Under the pieces are notes generated by a model. The model had not been told where the DNA came from. It did no database searches and saw nothing but the letters and a program-made list of their open reading frames with translations. The translations under genes were made by a program, and so were the position numbers. Shown one piece after another: positions 44,930 through 58,542 of a stretch of DNA of 64,000 bases. Numbering within the stretch: position 1 is the stretch's first letter; every line of letters begins with the position of its first letter. Source of the stretch: Lycium barbarum (lineage: Eukaryota > Streptophyta > Magnoliopsida > Solanales > Solanaceae); contig NC_083341.1 in the NCBI RefSeq assembly GCF_019175385.1, forward strand, positions 89,492,321 to 89,556,320. Direction: 5' to 3'.

Positions 44930-47007
44930 TGTTACACCTTGAAAATTTCCCCGCGAACGTACAGTGGATAGGCTAACACAGGGCATAGCGTGTGCGATGT
45001 TTTAATAAGAAGGGAATGACGTTTGACGACCCTAAGTAAGATTCCAAAATAAATTGCAATAAGAGATAGGTTATGCTCCATAATGACTAACTATAGGTTC
45101 TGAAAATGTGGAAAGTTGCAGATTTGCACTTTGGCCAGTTGATCATAAAATGAAATACGGACCGTAAAGTAGTTTACGGGCCGTAAACTGCCATGTCGTA
45201 TTTCAACTTCCAAAACTTCAACTTTCTGTCAAATGCTTGAATGGTTAAAGACGACTTGAAATACGAAACGTAAACTGAAATATGGCCCGTAAACTGTGTT
45301 CGTAAATCACCATGTCTCAGCCTGACTTTCTAGTTCTGTTATGATTAAATACGTCCACGAAATACGGCCCGTAAACTGGAATACGGACTGTAAACAGAGT
45401 TTACGACCACTGTTGTACTTTTGACGACTGTTCATTCCAGATCAGATTTTGGGTTATTAAAAAGGAGACAAAGTTTATTATTTCATTTCCACACTTCACC
45501 CCTTCTCTCTAAAACATATCTCTACATTTATTCCACAAGAATTCAAGGGGTATTAGTGATCAACAACATAAACCAAGTGAATCAAGTGTAAGAAAACCGA
45601 TTAAAGATCATACAGGTCAAGAAATCTCATTGGAGATGAACTAGGGTTTTTGCTTAAGTGGAGTATTATCAACCAAGGCTTGTTCCTACGACATCTAAGG
45701 TAAGGTTTATGATATTTCTATGTTGTTGAAAGTATTTGAGAGTTGAAATACTTGGATTGTAGAAGGGTATAGAAAAATGGGTCATGAATGTGGAATAGTG
45801 CCATTTTGAGAAATAGCTTAACTTGAGTTACGATTCTTGATGTGTTGTGATGTAAATATGTTATAGATGATGTTGAGAACATGAGATGAATAATGTATGA
45901 GAATGGACGTTGTCGTACGTTATGGCCATGGATAATGTGGATGAATAATGACTATCGTTATAGTATTGTGAATGTATTATTGATGTTGAGAGTTGATATA
46001 CGCTATAGTGGAATGTCGTATAAATAGAGGAGACGTTGCCAGATTTTCTCTAGTTTTTGTCATGTATGCTAGCTATCGACTCTAATGATAGTATGACTTT
46101 AATGAAGGTAGAGACGTGAGCTTCGGAGGAGAACGTGCAGGTGTAAAATAGTTCAACAGAAAGGTATGTAAGGCTAACACTTCTTTCATAAGGCATGGTT
46201 CTTTGGCCAAACGTCTAAATCTTCTATAAGACTATGACATCTTTCAAAGGATTTGATCTTCCGAGCTTGTAAGCTCACGATTCTTGATACACCACGATTG
46301 TGCTAAGTGCCTCGTATGACGAGTAAGCCTATAAAGATAGATGTGATGAATGACGATAATAGTAACAATGATATGGAAGACGACTGTGGTGGTAATAGCG
46401 ATGACGATAACGATGCCGACGATGATAGTAACTATAATAGTAAAGACGCTTATGAGCTATTATGTATATATATCTATCTATGACTATTATGGAACCCCGA
46501 GCTTTTGAGGCCGGGTAGGATATGTAACTAAGTATGTATATGATTATGTAACGCGTGCACGCCTCTACAGATGGTACGGATAACCTTGACGCCTTGGTAG
46601 GGCCAGATAGATGTAGCCCTGACACCTTGGTAGGGCCAGGTATGTGTAACCTTGAGCCTTGGCTGGCCAAGTATGTATGAAACACCGATCCGGCATGGTC
46701 GGGTATGCTATGTAAATGCTATGAAAATGATATGATTATGTATATGATATGGTGTTATAGCCCGTATTTTGTACGTTCGGATATTTCGAGATAGTCATGG
46801 TAAGTTAAGGGCAAGACCATTTTCAAAAATTATTTTAATGTACAAGTTGTTATGAATATTATTAGTATGGAAATATGGAGAAAGGATAAGGGTAAAAAGG
46901 GAAATTCGCAAAATTATTCATGGTAATATTGGGGAAGGCTAGGGGCAAAATGGGAATTTCACAAAAAAGTTCAAGAGAGCTCTTGGAGAACCCCTTGGCC
47001 GTGTGAC

Positions 47008-47012
<5 letters not shown>

Positions 47013-47048
<36 letters not shown>
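47013..47048. repeat. (TA)n microsatellite at the C2 TATA box
   Basis: About 18 TA units in the position of the TATATATA box of C1, followed by the conserved GATGACAAAA block, as in C3. Confidence 0.85.
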
Positions 47049-47054
<6 letters not shown>

Positions 47055-49607
47055 CATGGAAGGGTGATGACAAAAATAAAATAATTAGTCATCTTTTATT
47101 TTAATGTTTAAGAATCTTCAAGAAAAGGCCATGTGTTCACTTGGTATTGGAAGGAGATATATATATATATATAAATATATATATGTAGAGAGATGACCAA
47201 AGTAAGACCATTATTCATCTTTACCATTCAAGAAATTTCAAGAATAAAACATAAGAGATCATTCGGCCACCATGGCCAAAAATTTGAGTCCATGAAATTG
47301 ATCAAGAAAAAATATTTTCTTCTAGTATTCCAACTAATTTGAAGGTCCTAATTAACATGGAGTGGTTGTTGGAACAAGCAAAGTACTCATGGTGCAAGAT
47401 GGAAGCTCTATCCGAATAAGAGGACCAAAGAATAAAGGTAAGGTTTCACCCCCCCCCCCCCCTTTCATGTGTTATAGATGATTTGTGAATATTGTAGCAT
47501 GAAGAAACAGATGAAATTCATGAAATAGATGTATGTTGGTGGTGGCCGAATGGGATTGAATGGTGTAGGAAAGATGAATTGATTTTTATTTAGTAATTTG
47601 ATTGTTGTTGTTGTGGATTTCATAATAAAAATGAAGATTTAATGGCTTGAAATGAAGTTGTAATCATTTGTGGATTATGGAAGAAGCTAATGTGATATTA
47701 GTATGGTTTCTTATGATTATAAGAATGAATGATATTGCTAAAGTATAGATTGTTGGTGTAGTTTATGAATTTGGAAGAAAGAAAATGTGTTGTTAGTGTT
47801 CTTTTGGAATTTGGAAGATTTTGGGTGAAGTAGTACGTCAATTGGGTTGTTTGGAATATTATGTGATTGTTTGAAGTATTCTTGAATCATGTTAGAATGA
47901 TTTCGGATTAATACTTGAATGTGGGATCATTGGTGTTAGCTTGATTATATGTGATTGAATCGAATACAAATGAAATGTCGTCGGATTGTGTAGAAAGAAT
48001 TGTTAATGTTAGAATGTATTTTGAGATAATTGTTGAAGTTGGATAATATGATTGTTGGTATTGTTATTGATAATTTTGCCGAGTTGCATTCTCGGGTTTG
48101 TTGTTGATAAATTGGCCGAGTTAGATTCTCGGGGATGATGTGTTTACAGGGGAAATGCTGCCAAAATTTCGGCAGAATATAAGTGAATTGTTTGAGAAGC
48201 TAAGGCAAGTAAATGACAATGAATCTAATGATTATGTAAAATCTTCTTGAATGTAGAATAGCAAGCTTGGATAAATAAGCGTAGCTAATAAGGCGTGGTA
48301 CAGGTATGTAAGGCTTACCCTTTCTTTCTTTTGGCATGGTCTTTATGAAACGAATAAATGACGTATATGTATGATTTCAGAGAAATTCCTATTCTTAGAG
48401 CAACTAGGATGGCTAATATTCTTGGCTTCCATAAGTGTTCCATATGGCTTTGATGCAAATCTATGATGTCCGAAGTTTGTTAATATGTTTCCAAATGGCA
48501 TTCGAAAGATAATTTATATGACTAAAGTTTTGATTTTCAAATGCTAGCACGTTCGACTATTCCATTGAGTCTTTGATACATTTTGATATGTACATATGAT
48601 TCCAAAAGCTATATTTGATTTGATCCACACGATATCTGAATGATACTTGATATGATTATTGCTTCGATTTTCAAAAAATGGCTTCTGAAATGTTCGTAGA
48701 AGGTTCTGTACTTCAAACGTCCATAACTTTCTCGTACTAAATCGGATTGACCCGAAACTTGTTTCTGAGCCTTCAGGAGTCGGTAAGTACACTTGTCTAT
48801 CGAGTCTTGATTTATGTGCATATGGTTTCGCATTATTCTGTTTGTGCAAGCCTCAGTTTGTATTTCACTGAGCCCGGGCCAGGACATGTTCTCGTGCGTA
48901 TTCCACTGCATTATTCACCGAGTCCCTCTCACTTGCAGGCCGGGACACGTTATATGTATATGATGTTATGATGATATGGGGATGGTGGCCAGGATGGCAT
49001 ATGATGATTTTATTCACCGAGACCCGCAAAAGAGGGCCGGGACACGTTATATGTATCCACCGAGTCCCTCAGTAGAGGGCCGGGACATGTTATATGTATA
49101 CATGATATATGATGTTGACAAGCATGATTCTATCCACCGAGTCCCTCACTTGAGGGCCGGGACACGTTACGCATATGTGATATATGATGTGGACATGTAT
49201 GATTTCATTCACCGAGTCCCTCGCTGGAGGGCCGGGACACGTTATCTGTACATATGATATATGACATGGATATGCATGATTTTCATTTAAAAGGCAAGTA
49301 CTTTGATGTTCTAAAAGGTCATACTTGATTCTGGTAAATCTCTGTTTCAGTTATAATTCTCTTTTTCTGTATCCATGCCTTACATGCTCAGTACATATTC
49401 CGTACTGACCCGCTTTCTTCGGGGGCTGCGTTTCATGCCACGCAGGTACACCCAGATGAGTAAAGGACATTGCTAGAAGATGCTTCAGCTGGATTGGTAA
49501 CTCCATTTGTTCTTGGAGTGTTGCCGAGTCAGAGTATGTGTGCTATGAAGTTTTGTTCGAAGTTAGAGACTTTGCAGACAGAGTCGTGGGTATTGGTTGT
49601 CAGTTCT

Positions 49608-52460
49608 TGTCACGACCCAAAATAGGGCCACGACGAGCGATCGAGCTTACCCTGCCCGATGTCCCAACTTACATTATTTGATCCACGAGGTAGCGTTTTT
49701 TTTTTTTCCAGAAAGTTATAATCACAACACCAAAGTCCACACGTTACTCAAAACGCCTCAAACGTATTACATATATACATACATACATACACCTGCCATA
49801 GGGCCAGGCGAGCCCAAGAGGCTTGCACTAGTTCTGTACAACAAAATAGAGACCGACAAAAACCAAACAGTACCCATGACACTCACGCTGTTCGCAGACT
49901 TCTAAAGAGTACGGATTACAAAACATATATACAAAATTATACCAAAGTGAGAACAGCCTCCGGAACAAGTGGAGCTGCCTGACTCCCAACGCTGTCTCCC
50001 CCTAAGTAGCTGGATCGCCGGGTCGCGTCCCTGGACCTGCGTGGCATGAAACGCAGCCCCCGAAGACAGGGGGTCAGTACGAAATATGTACTGAATATGT
50101 AAAGCGAGAATAAATGATAACCATCACATAATTTAGGAAAGAAGAAATCATAACCACCCCAATACCTGCAGCCTTCGCTGGAGGTATCGTAATTATGTAC
50201 GCAAATCTCAAGCAGGCTTCAAGTAAATAATTGCAATCTAACTAACATTTTCAAAATAAGTAATGTAATCTAACACACCTCCTTTAAGGAATTAATATGA
50301 TACAACGTACGTGCCGCTTCCGGCTCAATATCAACAGTAGCCCCATCGGGCAGCCGCGTCCGGCTCAACATCAATAATATCCCCATCGGGCATGATAATA
50401 ATAATACAGGCCCCTTCGGGCATAACATTAATAATAGTAATAGCAAGATCATAAGTAATAAGTGAAATGAAGTAGTAAAACCTCGAACCCCTTTCGGAGT
50501 AGTTTTAAGAGAAAAATAGCTCACTCAGACAAAAGTCGAGGCCGTAGTGCACTCAGGTATAAACTGAGGCCATAGCACACCCGGTGATCAACCGAGGCCA
50601 TAGCGCGCTCAGACATAGGCTGAGGCCATAGCACGCTCAGACATAAGCTGAGGCCACCGCACCCCCCTTGGAGTGGTTTTGAAAAAGTCAACCTTATGTT
50701 TCCGTCAGCTTGAAAATAATAATTAATAGATTTCAAATATTTAACTTTGTTTTTGAAGTCACTAGTACCACAACCACCTTCCAAATAAATTCAATAAAGC
50801 AATACAAAAGGGTCTCGGGAATTGCGGGCCCACCTCGGGCCAAGTCGAGGTGTCGTACAAAAATTTCATGCATTAGGCCTAGTGAAGTCATCCAAGAAAG
50901 TTTCAGGGCAATCGGGTTACGTTTGTGGAAGTTATGGTGGTCTAACCATTTTTTCCAACTAAAGGCACACTTTAAGATTCAATTGAATTGAGTGAATAGT
51001 AACCATTCTCTAGTTCGGATTTCGAGGAGCAGAATTGCTCCCGGGGTCCCGATATCAACCCAGCATACTAAGACATGCCAAAAGAAGGAGGGGACAAGCT
51101 CTACATACCTTTCGCGCTTCTTACGCTCGTCGAATCTTAATTCCCGTTTCGTCCAGAATCTACAAATGGTCAAGTTTACCAATTGTCAAATTCGAACTTT
51201 AAGATTCCAAACTCAATACATACTTGCCTACCGAAATTTCGGCAGCATTTCCTCTATATATATAACATCCCCGAGACTTAGCTCGGCTTAGTTTTTCCAC
51301 ACAACAACCCAGGACAACATCAATAACAACAACAAGCATCAAAATACACAATATGGCATCACTAGCCATCTTTCCGGCATAACATAACATCTTCCATTCC
51401 GACCTTAGACTTCCAAACTAATCTTACCATTTTCACACTCACTACTAATCAAGATCGTTACCACGTCATTTGGAAGAATTTCATGTCATTTCTACAATAT
51501 ATACACAAGATATACAAAATTTCCACCAACACCATAATTCACCTAAACTTCCAAATCACACTACTTTCCTTCCAAGCTTACTAACAACAATCATATTTCA
51601 CATTTAGAACCTTAATCCCATACTTATATAAAATCATGAAAAATTAATAAAATTTTCTTATAATTACATGCAAGCACTTCCAATGTCAATCCAAGTCATT
51701 AAACCTTTATTTGCATCACAAAGGTCACAACTAACAAACTAAATGAACTTGAATTCATTTTTCCTCCACACTAGCATAGCTCACGGCCAACACATCATTA
51801 CACACACACACGTCATGCACACACACACCATACTTCCATGATTCTCATCTAGTTCTAGGCATTATAACTCATACACTTATTCCATAACACAAAATATAGA
51901 ATTCATACCTTTTCTTTAAATTCCAACTTTCCACCAACGTGGTTCTTTCGCCAAACTAATTATACCACATTGAAGAGCATCTTGAGCTTGTTACTAATTC
52001 AAGAAGAACAAGATTTTTGGATTGAGATTGAAGGCTAGAATTTTTTTTTCTTTCTTTCCTCTTTTTCATTCCTTGGAGCCGAACCCTCCCCTCTTTTTTC
52101 TTATTCTTGCTTTGTTTCTTTTTTTTCTTGAAGGTTCTATGGATAATCACATGCATATATATCCTATTAATTGATTAAATGGTCACATGATCTCCATGTG
52201 CCATGGGCTTGCGCCAACCCTTATACTTGGGCTTCACTTTCTCTTATTTTATTTTGAGCCCAATTTATTAAAATCTCGTTTTGTAATTTCCAAAACAAAT
52301 TTCCAAAATTCCAATTTTGCCCTTGGCCTCCTTTCGTAATTTCACACCAACGTACTCCTAACCTACACCTTCATACCAAGCAAGGTCCAAATATATCCTT
52401 GCCCCTTTCAAGTCAAAATATTTCGAATCTTCCAAATATGCAAAAATGCCGGATGTAACA
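49608..52460 (-). mobile_element. Solo LTR F2, antisense, inside C2 (2853 bp)
   Basis: TGTCACGACCC to GGATGTAACA on the + strand, perfect TSD GTTCT (49603-49607, 52461-52465). E/F-family. Hairpin 2 at 50057-50073 and hairpin 1 at 50075-50093; palindrome CTACCGAAATTTCGGCAG at 51228. Own minisatellites at 50318-50420 and 50531-50662 in place of the CACCGAG array. Confidence 0.92.
50531..50662 (-). repeat. ~29-bp minisatellite in F2
   Basis: About 4.5 units of CTGAGGCCATAGCACGCTCA plus a short AGACATA tail. Sits where related LTRs have the CACCGAG hairpin array. Confidence 0.75.
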
Positions 52461-53472
52461 GTTCTGTAAGCGGCTCCATCAGCCAATGTGTCATTTGTGT
52501 TATGATATAAGTTCTATATGAGTACAAATTTTGTTTAACTTGAAAGCAACGAAAAAGAATATTTCTGAAAGTTGTGCTATGCGTTTCATCTTTATTTGAT
52601 TTAAAAGTCCAAAAGATTATGTAAGTAACAAGATTCAGCGGGTTCGCTCGGCTCCGAGTATGGGGTCGGGTGCCCATCACACCCTAGGTAGATTAGGGTG
52701 TGACATATGGATACGAGTGCGAATGCGGATACGATACGATATGAATATGAATAAGGGTATGTATACGAATACGAGTACAAATATGGAACGGATACGATTA
52801 TGGATACGAATATGGATGTATGTACACAATGCGCATTAGAAATGGAAAGTTCCTATGAAAGGCAAGTAAGTGCCTGTGACGATGATATTACCATCTCCCC
52901 TCCTGTGCTATTTTTCATGTTGCTTATTATGCTTCTACATTGATATTGATCATGCCTTACATACTCAGTACATTCTTCGTACTGACGTCCTTTTGTTTGT
53001 GGACGCTGCCTCATGCCCGCAAGTGCATAGGGAGACAAGATTGATCCATAGCTACATTCTCAGGGACTACATAGCGGAGCTCCATTTCATTCCCAGCTAT
53101 AGCCTTTGGGTACTTATTCTTTTGTGTACATAATTATGGGCATAGCGGGGTCCTGTCCCGCTTATGTGATATGACATACTCTCCTTAGAGGCTCGTAGAC
53201 ATGTGTACGTGGTTAGATGTGTTTGGCCATGTCGGCCTATATTTTGTATATCATTTTGTTAGCCTTATCAGCTCATGTACATTGATGTGGTATAGATGCC
53301 AATGATGATATAAAGGCATTGTTGTCCAATGGGACTAGTATGACTGATGAATAGAAATGTATGTTTAATTATGTGGCTCACCTAGATGTAAGTGTAAGTG
53401 CAAGACCAGGGGTGCCCGGGTGGGCTAGCACCGGGCGCTCGTCGCGGCCCCCTAGACGGGTCGTGACAAAAG

Positions 53473-53484
53473 TGGTATCAGAGC
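53473..53484 (+). promoter_or_regulatory. Primer binding site of H
   Basis: TGGTATCAGAGC, four bases after the LTR; initiator Met-tRNA type. Confidence 0.95.
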
Positions 53485-53673
53485 AGTTCAGTCCTAGGGT
53501 GTGTCTACGAGCCGTGTCTAGTAGAGTCTTGGTTATGGGTGTGTTGCGCGCCACACTTATAAACAAGAAGGTGCGGGCATTTTAGGAATGATTGACCTTC
53601 TTTCCTTATAAGAATCATGCGATAGAGCTATGATGTAAGAAATTCTTGTTCTTTAATCGTGTGTTGTGTATTT

Positions 53674-53676
53674 CAG
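53674..53676 (+). promoter_or_regulatory. Splice acceptor before H gag
   Basis: GTGTTGTGTATTTCAG|AA-ATG with TTTAATC as a branch-like site about 20 nt upstream. Confidence 0.5.
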
Positions 53677-53678
53677 AA

Positions 53679-54935
53679 ATGCCTGTAAAGAGAAAGGCTA
53701 CAGCAGCCAAAAAGGGCAAGACGGTGGCAAAAAAGCCGGCTGAAAAAGCACCGCCACCGGTAGTAGAGGAAAGTGAGTCCCAGAGTGTGGCTCAATCTCA
53801 GTCCTCTCATTCAGTACCTATATTAGAGGAGCGTGAGGGAGCCTCAGCCCCAGCTCCAGCTCCTTCGGCTCCTCTACCGGATGCTTCAGGCCAAGATGTA
53901 AAAAAGGCCATACATTTGCTTACTTAGTTGGTTGTTGTCCAGACTCAGCGGCAAAGTACAGGGCAGGGTGATAGGGTTGTTAGTGCAAGGACCCGTGACA
54001 TCATTACCTTAAACCCTCCAGAATTCTTTGGATCCAAGCCAGAGGAGGACCCTCAGGATTTTATTGATGGTATGTTGAGGACGCTTCGACTGATACATGC
54101 TTCGGACACCGAATCAGCGGAGGTAGTGTCGTATAGATTAAGAGATCTCTCGATCCAATGGTACACGGTTTGGATGGCTTCACGAGGAGCCAATGCACCT
54201 CCCCCGTTATGGAAAGATTTTGTTGATGCTTTCCTCTGACACTATATACCTCCAGAAGTTTGGCCAGCTAGAGCCGATAAGTTCTTAAACTTGAGGCAAG
54301 GTAGCATGAGTGCTCTATAGTACAGTCTCCGCTTTAATTCCTTGGCTAGGTATGCTTCGGCCATGGTAGTGGATATGGGTGACCGAGTGCACCGATTTGT
54401 GAAGGGCCTAGGGCCGCATTTGATGGATAGGTGCTTGACTGCATCCCTTCAGGACTATATGGATATTGCACGCATTCTGGCTCATGCTCATAACTTAGAA
54501 GAAAGTTTACAACAACATAGAAGTGAACGCGAGCAGGATAGGGGTAATAGCAAGAGGGTCAGGTCCGATGAGTGAGTTTAGAGGTGGGCACAGACAGCAG
54601 ATTTCTAGGCCCTCAGGCTATTCTATGGCTAGTGCCCCTCCCCAGTTTTCGGCCAGAGATTCGATAGATCTATTCATTCCGAGCCGAGTCAGAGTTATTC
54701 GGGGTCTCAGTTTAGCGATTATTCGGGTCAGGCAAGGCCACCCACACTATGATGTTCCCAGTGTGGGAAGTTGCATTGGGGTCGATGCCGATTGGGTTCA
54801 CATGTTTGCTATTCATGTGGTCGACCAAGCCATATCATGCGTGACTGCCCCTCAGTTCATGGTAGAGGTAGGACCCAGCCTTCAGGGTCGGTAGCCAGAT
54901 CTTGAGCATATGTACGCCCTATGGGGCCAGGTTCA
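53679..54935 (+). pseudogene. Element H gag, broken by stops and frameshifts
   Basis: ATG at 53679 two bases after an acceptor-like CAG. Lys-rich start (MPVKRKATAAKKGK), Pro/Ala-rich stretch, gag core (NPPEFFGSKPEEDPQDF to LRFNSLARYA), then a Gln/Arg-rich part. In-frame stops: TAG 53925 (Gln expected), TGA 54237 (Arg expected) and TAG 54318. The frame is lost near 54570; the later part, including a CYSCGRPSHIMRDC zinc knuckle at about 54807-54848, is in other frames. Two of the stops fit C-to-T change at methylatable sites. The end is cut by antisense element G. Confidence 0.9.
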
Positions 54936-55292
54936 TGTCACACCCTAATTTCCCTAGGGTGTGATGGGCACCCGACCCTAACTTAGGGCCGAGCGAACCC
55001 TCTGACTCTTGTTATGTACATAATCCTTTGAACTGTTAATCAGCGAAAATGACAAACATAATAAATGCTTTTGGAAACTTTCAGAAACAAGTCAAATCTG
55101 TAATCATACGAAATTTGTAACATAACATAAAATGACACATCGGCTGATGAAGCCGCGTACAAAACTGACATTCTATACCCGCGACTCTGTATGCAAAGTC
55201 TCTAACCCTGATCAGAAATCATATCATAGAAACTCCGACTCGGCAACACTCCGAAAGGAAGTGGAGCTCGCCAATCCAGCTGAAGCATCTTC

Positions 55293-58200
55293 TGTTACAT
55301 CCGACATTTTTCGCTTATTCGAAAAATTCAAGATAAATTGACTTGTGATGAATAAGGCCACAATTGGACCTTACTTGGTATGAATGTGTAGGTCATGAAT
55401 TCAATGGTGTGGAATTACGAAAGGTGGCCAAGGGCAAAATTGGAATTTTGGAAACTTGCCTTATGAATTACAAGATGTAACCACCAATTTGGGCTCAACA
55501 AAATTAATAAAACAAGGCCCAAAAGGGAAGGCCCAACCAGCCATGCTATGTAAAAAAAAGGGGCCCAAGTCCATGATTTTAATTAGGTAATATTATATAT
55601 GGTTATACATATCCATAGAAGGTTCAAGAAAGCAAGAAAAATCAAGAAATAGAGAACAAGACCATTTCGGGTTTGAGAGGAGAAAAAGAAAGAAAAGAAA
55701 GAAAATTCTTGGAGCCTAATCCTTGAGTTTAAAATTCAATTCTTGTGGGAATACTACTAAGTGCAAAGTCCTCTACAACTTGGTACAATTAGTTTGGCAA
55801 GAGGACAAGTTTAGTGCAAAGTGAAGAACTTGAAGAAAGGTAAGGATTTTATGCTTTTGTTATGTTATGGAAGGTATATGTATGTTGTAGTATGTGTGAA
55901 TGAATGAAAAACATGGAAATTTTGTGTGTTGAAAAGTATGCTTGTTGGCCGAATACATGTACATGCATTACATGTCTTGGATGATCTGAATTCATGTTGT
56001 AATTTAGTTGTAGTGTGGTGGAAATTGTATTAAAAATGAAAGTGGAATGAATTAGTGAAAATTGAAGAATGTAGGAGGTGGCCGTGTGGTATGGTTATGT
56101 GTTGATGGAGTATGAATTTGATATTGTTTGTATGTTAAGTGTGTTATGGTGAAGTGAATGGAAAGATAACAATCCTTGTTGTCATGGAAAAATGGTTATC
56201 AAGTTGTTGTAGGAAAGTATGCAACTTTGTTATGGTTTATGTAAAAATGGAAATGAAAGTATCAAGAGGCAAATTATGATTATTGTTGATGAATTTGGAA
56301 GATGGAAATGTATAATTAACTTGTATGTTGAAAGTTAGGAAAAATTGGATAAGTAGTGGCTTAATGGAAAGTTGGTATGTTTTGCATATCTTGTGTATAT
56401 TGTGTGGAAATGGTATGATATGCCTCCGACGTATGTTGTGATGATTTTGATGGTTGATGAATATGAAAATGATAAGTTTGGTTTGGAAATGTAAGTTTGA
56501 AACGAAAGATGTTTCGTTATGTCGAAAGATGGCTAGTGATGCCATAGTGTATGTTTTAATATCTATTGTTGTTTTGATGTCATTCTGGGTTGTTGTGTTG
56601 ATGAATTGAGCCGAGCTAAGTCTCGGGGATGTCTTATATACAGAGGAAATGCTGCCGAAATTTCGGTAGGCAAGTATGTGTTAAGTTGGATTATTGAAAA
56701 GTTTGAAACTAACAAATGGTAAACTTGACCATTTCTATATTTTTGACGAAATTGGGATTGACGCCAAGCGAGCGTAAGGCGCTATCGAGGTATGTGAAGA
56801 ATTCCCCTATGTTCCTAGGCATGTTCTGGATTTGGTAGGCTCGGCCGCGAGCCTTAAGTACGACTCCGTTCCCCGGAATTCGAGACGGAAAACCGCTCCA
56901 ATTCCTTCAATTCAATTGAAGCTATTTTCTTACAAATTGCCTTTAAAGTGAATTTTTGTACAAAACTTCCTTAAACGGAGTCGGAACACTTCCAAACGAC
57001 TATGGATGACCTCATAAGGTCTATTAGCAATAATTTACCTATGTAGCCTCGAGTTGGTCCGAGGCGGGCCCACAAGGCCCGATATCTTCTATAAAATTTT
57101 AAATACTTCCGTTTTGGTCCGATTTTCTCTAAAAACTTCTGGACTATTATTTTGTGTATGATATGGCTATTTTTGTGTAATTTATACAACATGATTTCTG
57201 AACATCTGAGAATCCAATTCTGATAATAATCTGTCGTGCCTTCCCAACTAGGATATAGGCGCGTACTATGCATACTATCCGGATATTCTGATTTTGGCTC
57301 GCCGTTTGGCACCCTTCAGTTTGATTGAGTCTGTATGTTGAGTCTGTATGTAAGTAGTTTCTCATTTATCGGTTCGTGTCTGTCTCAATGCATTCTTTCA
57401 CTGCGACCCGGGCCAGGTTCTGTTATCGTGCATATTTCTCTGCATTGTTCACCGCGTCCCTCGGCGTGCGGGCTGGGATTTGTATGTCTGTATGATATTA
57501 TGATCTGTGTATGGGGATGGCGGCCAGGATGGCATATGATCTGATCTGATTCTGTCTGTCCACCGCGTCCCGTACTAAGAGGGCCGGGTTCTGTTACCGC
57601 GCCCCCAGACAGGGCCGGGATCTGTATGAATGTATGCGTGTGCCATCTGTATTTATATTAGCACATGCCTCTGTATGATTCTGTATGACTCTGTACTACT
57701 CTGCATGCATAATTCTGTCCGACATACTTCTGTCTGTCCGTCTGAATTACGACTATGTCTGTATGTCCGTATGGCTTCTGATTCTGTATGTCCGTATGGC
57801 TTCTGATTCTGTATGTCCGTATGGATTCTGATTCTGCTCGTCTGTCCGTATTATGATTCTGCTCGTCTGTCCGTATTATGATTCCGTCTGTCTGTCCGAA
57901 CCATAATTTTGTTTATTTGTATGGAACACGATTCTGTATGTCTGTCTGGATCATGACTCTGTCCGTCAGTCTGATTTATGGTTCTGTCCGTTATATTTTT
58001 GTGATTCCGGTTCGGACTATGCTTATATCTGTTATATTTCTGCTTTACATACTCGGTACATTTTTCGTACTGACCCCCGTTCTTCGGGGGCTGCGTTACA
58101 TGCCCGCAGGTATAGACGCGCCAGGTGATACGCCGCCAGTATAGGTTTCTGATCCAGCTGTTTTGAGGAGCTCCTTTGATCCGGAGCGTATATTTTTGGT

Positions 58201-58542
58201 ATATATCTTCTGTTTTCTGTACACTCTGTATGTATGGATATTCTGGGTACGGCGGGGCCCTGTCCCGTCATATGATTCTGTATGTCTGTAGAGGCCTGTA
58301 GATAGATGTGTGGGTTACGGGTTTCGTCTGTATGTTAGCCTTATCGGCTTATCTGTAAATGTCTGTATGTTCAAGTATATATATATATGGTCGCGCGCGT
58401 GCCGCATTTGTACCGGCCTACTTCTGTAACTTCTGTTTTGAAAAAGAAAAAAAAATCCGTATGATTCGAAAGTCAGTCGGGTAGGTATGTACGGGTACCC
58501 AGTTAGGGTACCAGTCGCGGCCCACGGGGTTGGGTCGTGACA
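55293..58542 (+). mobile_element. Solo LTR F1 inside the G LTR (3250 bp)
   Basis: TGTTACATCCG to GTGACA, perfect TSD TCTTC (55288-55292, 58543-58547). E/F-family: donor AAAG|GTAAGG at 55840, palindrome CTGCCGAAATTTCGGTAG at 56652, hairpin units 57397-57615, tandem repeat 57764-57898, hairpins CGGTAC/GTACTG and CCCCC/GGGGG (58054-58090). Confidence 0.93.
57764..57898 (+). repeat. ~25-bp tandem repeat in F1
   Basis: Units of GTATGTCCGTATGGCTTCTG plus ATTCT, about three near-exact, then diverged GCTCGTCTGTCCGTATTATG units. Confidence 0.8.

Larger units (their letters stand above)
46753..52705 (+). mobile_element. Solo LTR C2 inside LTR H, itself split
   Basis: TGTTATAGCCCG start, GTGTGACA end, TSD TATGG (46748-46752, 52706-52710). 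Own sequence 46753-49607 and 52466-52705. TATA region expanded to (TA)n at 47013-47048; poly-C run near 47450; donor AAAG|GTAAGG at 47438; palindrome CTGCCAAAATTTCGGCAG at 48168; six-unit hairpin minisatellite 48862-49245; hairpins 49389-49428 (hairpin 2 one mismatch). Confidence 0.9.
44930..53468 (+). mobile_element. 5' LTR of element H, split by C2
   Basis: TGTTACACCTTG start; own sequence 44930-46752 and 52711-53468 (about 2.58 kb), A-family. ACGGACCGTAAA-type U3 palindromes at 45150-45410, TATA-like TTATTAAAAA near 45451, donor CTAAG|GTAAGG at 45700, hairpins CAGTAC/GTACTG (52966-52984) and CGTCC/GGACG (52986-53005), third hairpin AGCGGG/CCCGCT near 53138. PBS and gag follow. Confidence 0.88.

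Noticed and set aside
46329..46685. 118-codon antisense frame in LTR H
   Set aside because: Tyr/His-rich translation of GATGA/TATG-rich LTR sequence; no start context or domain.
47449..47462. Poly-C run (also near 62680) as a functional signal
   Set aside because: A homopolymer at the end of a splice-donor region in a decayed LTR; could be slippage or a sequencing artefact.
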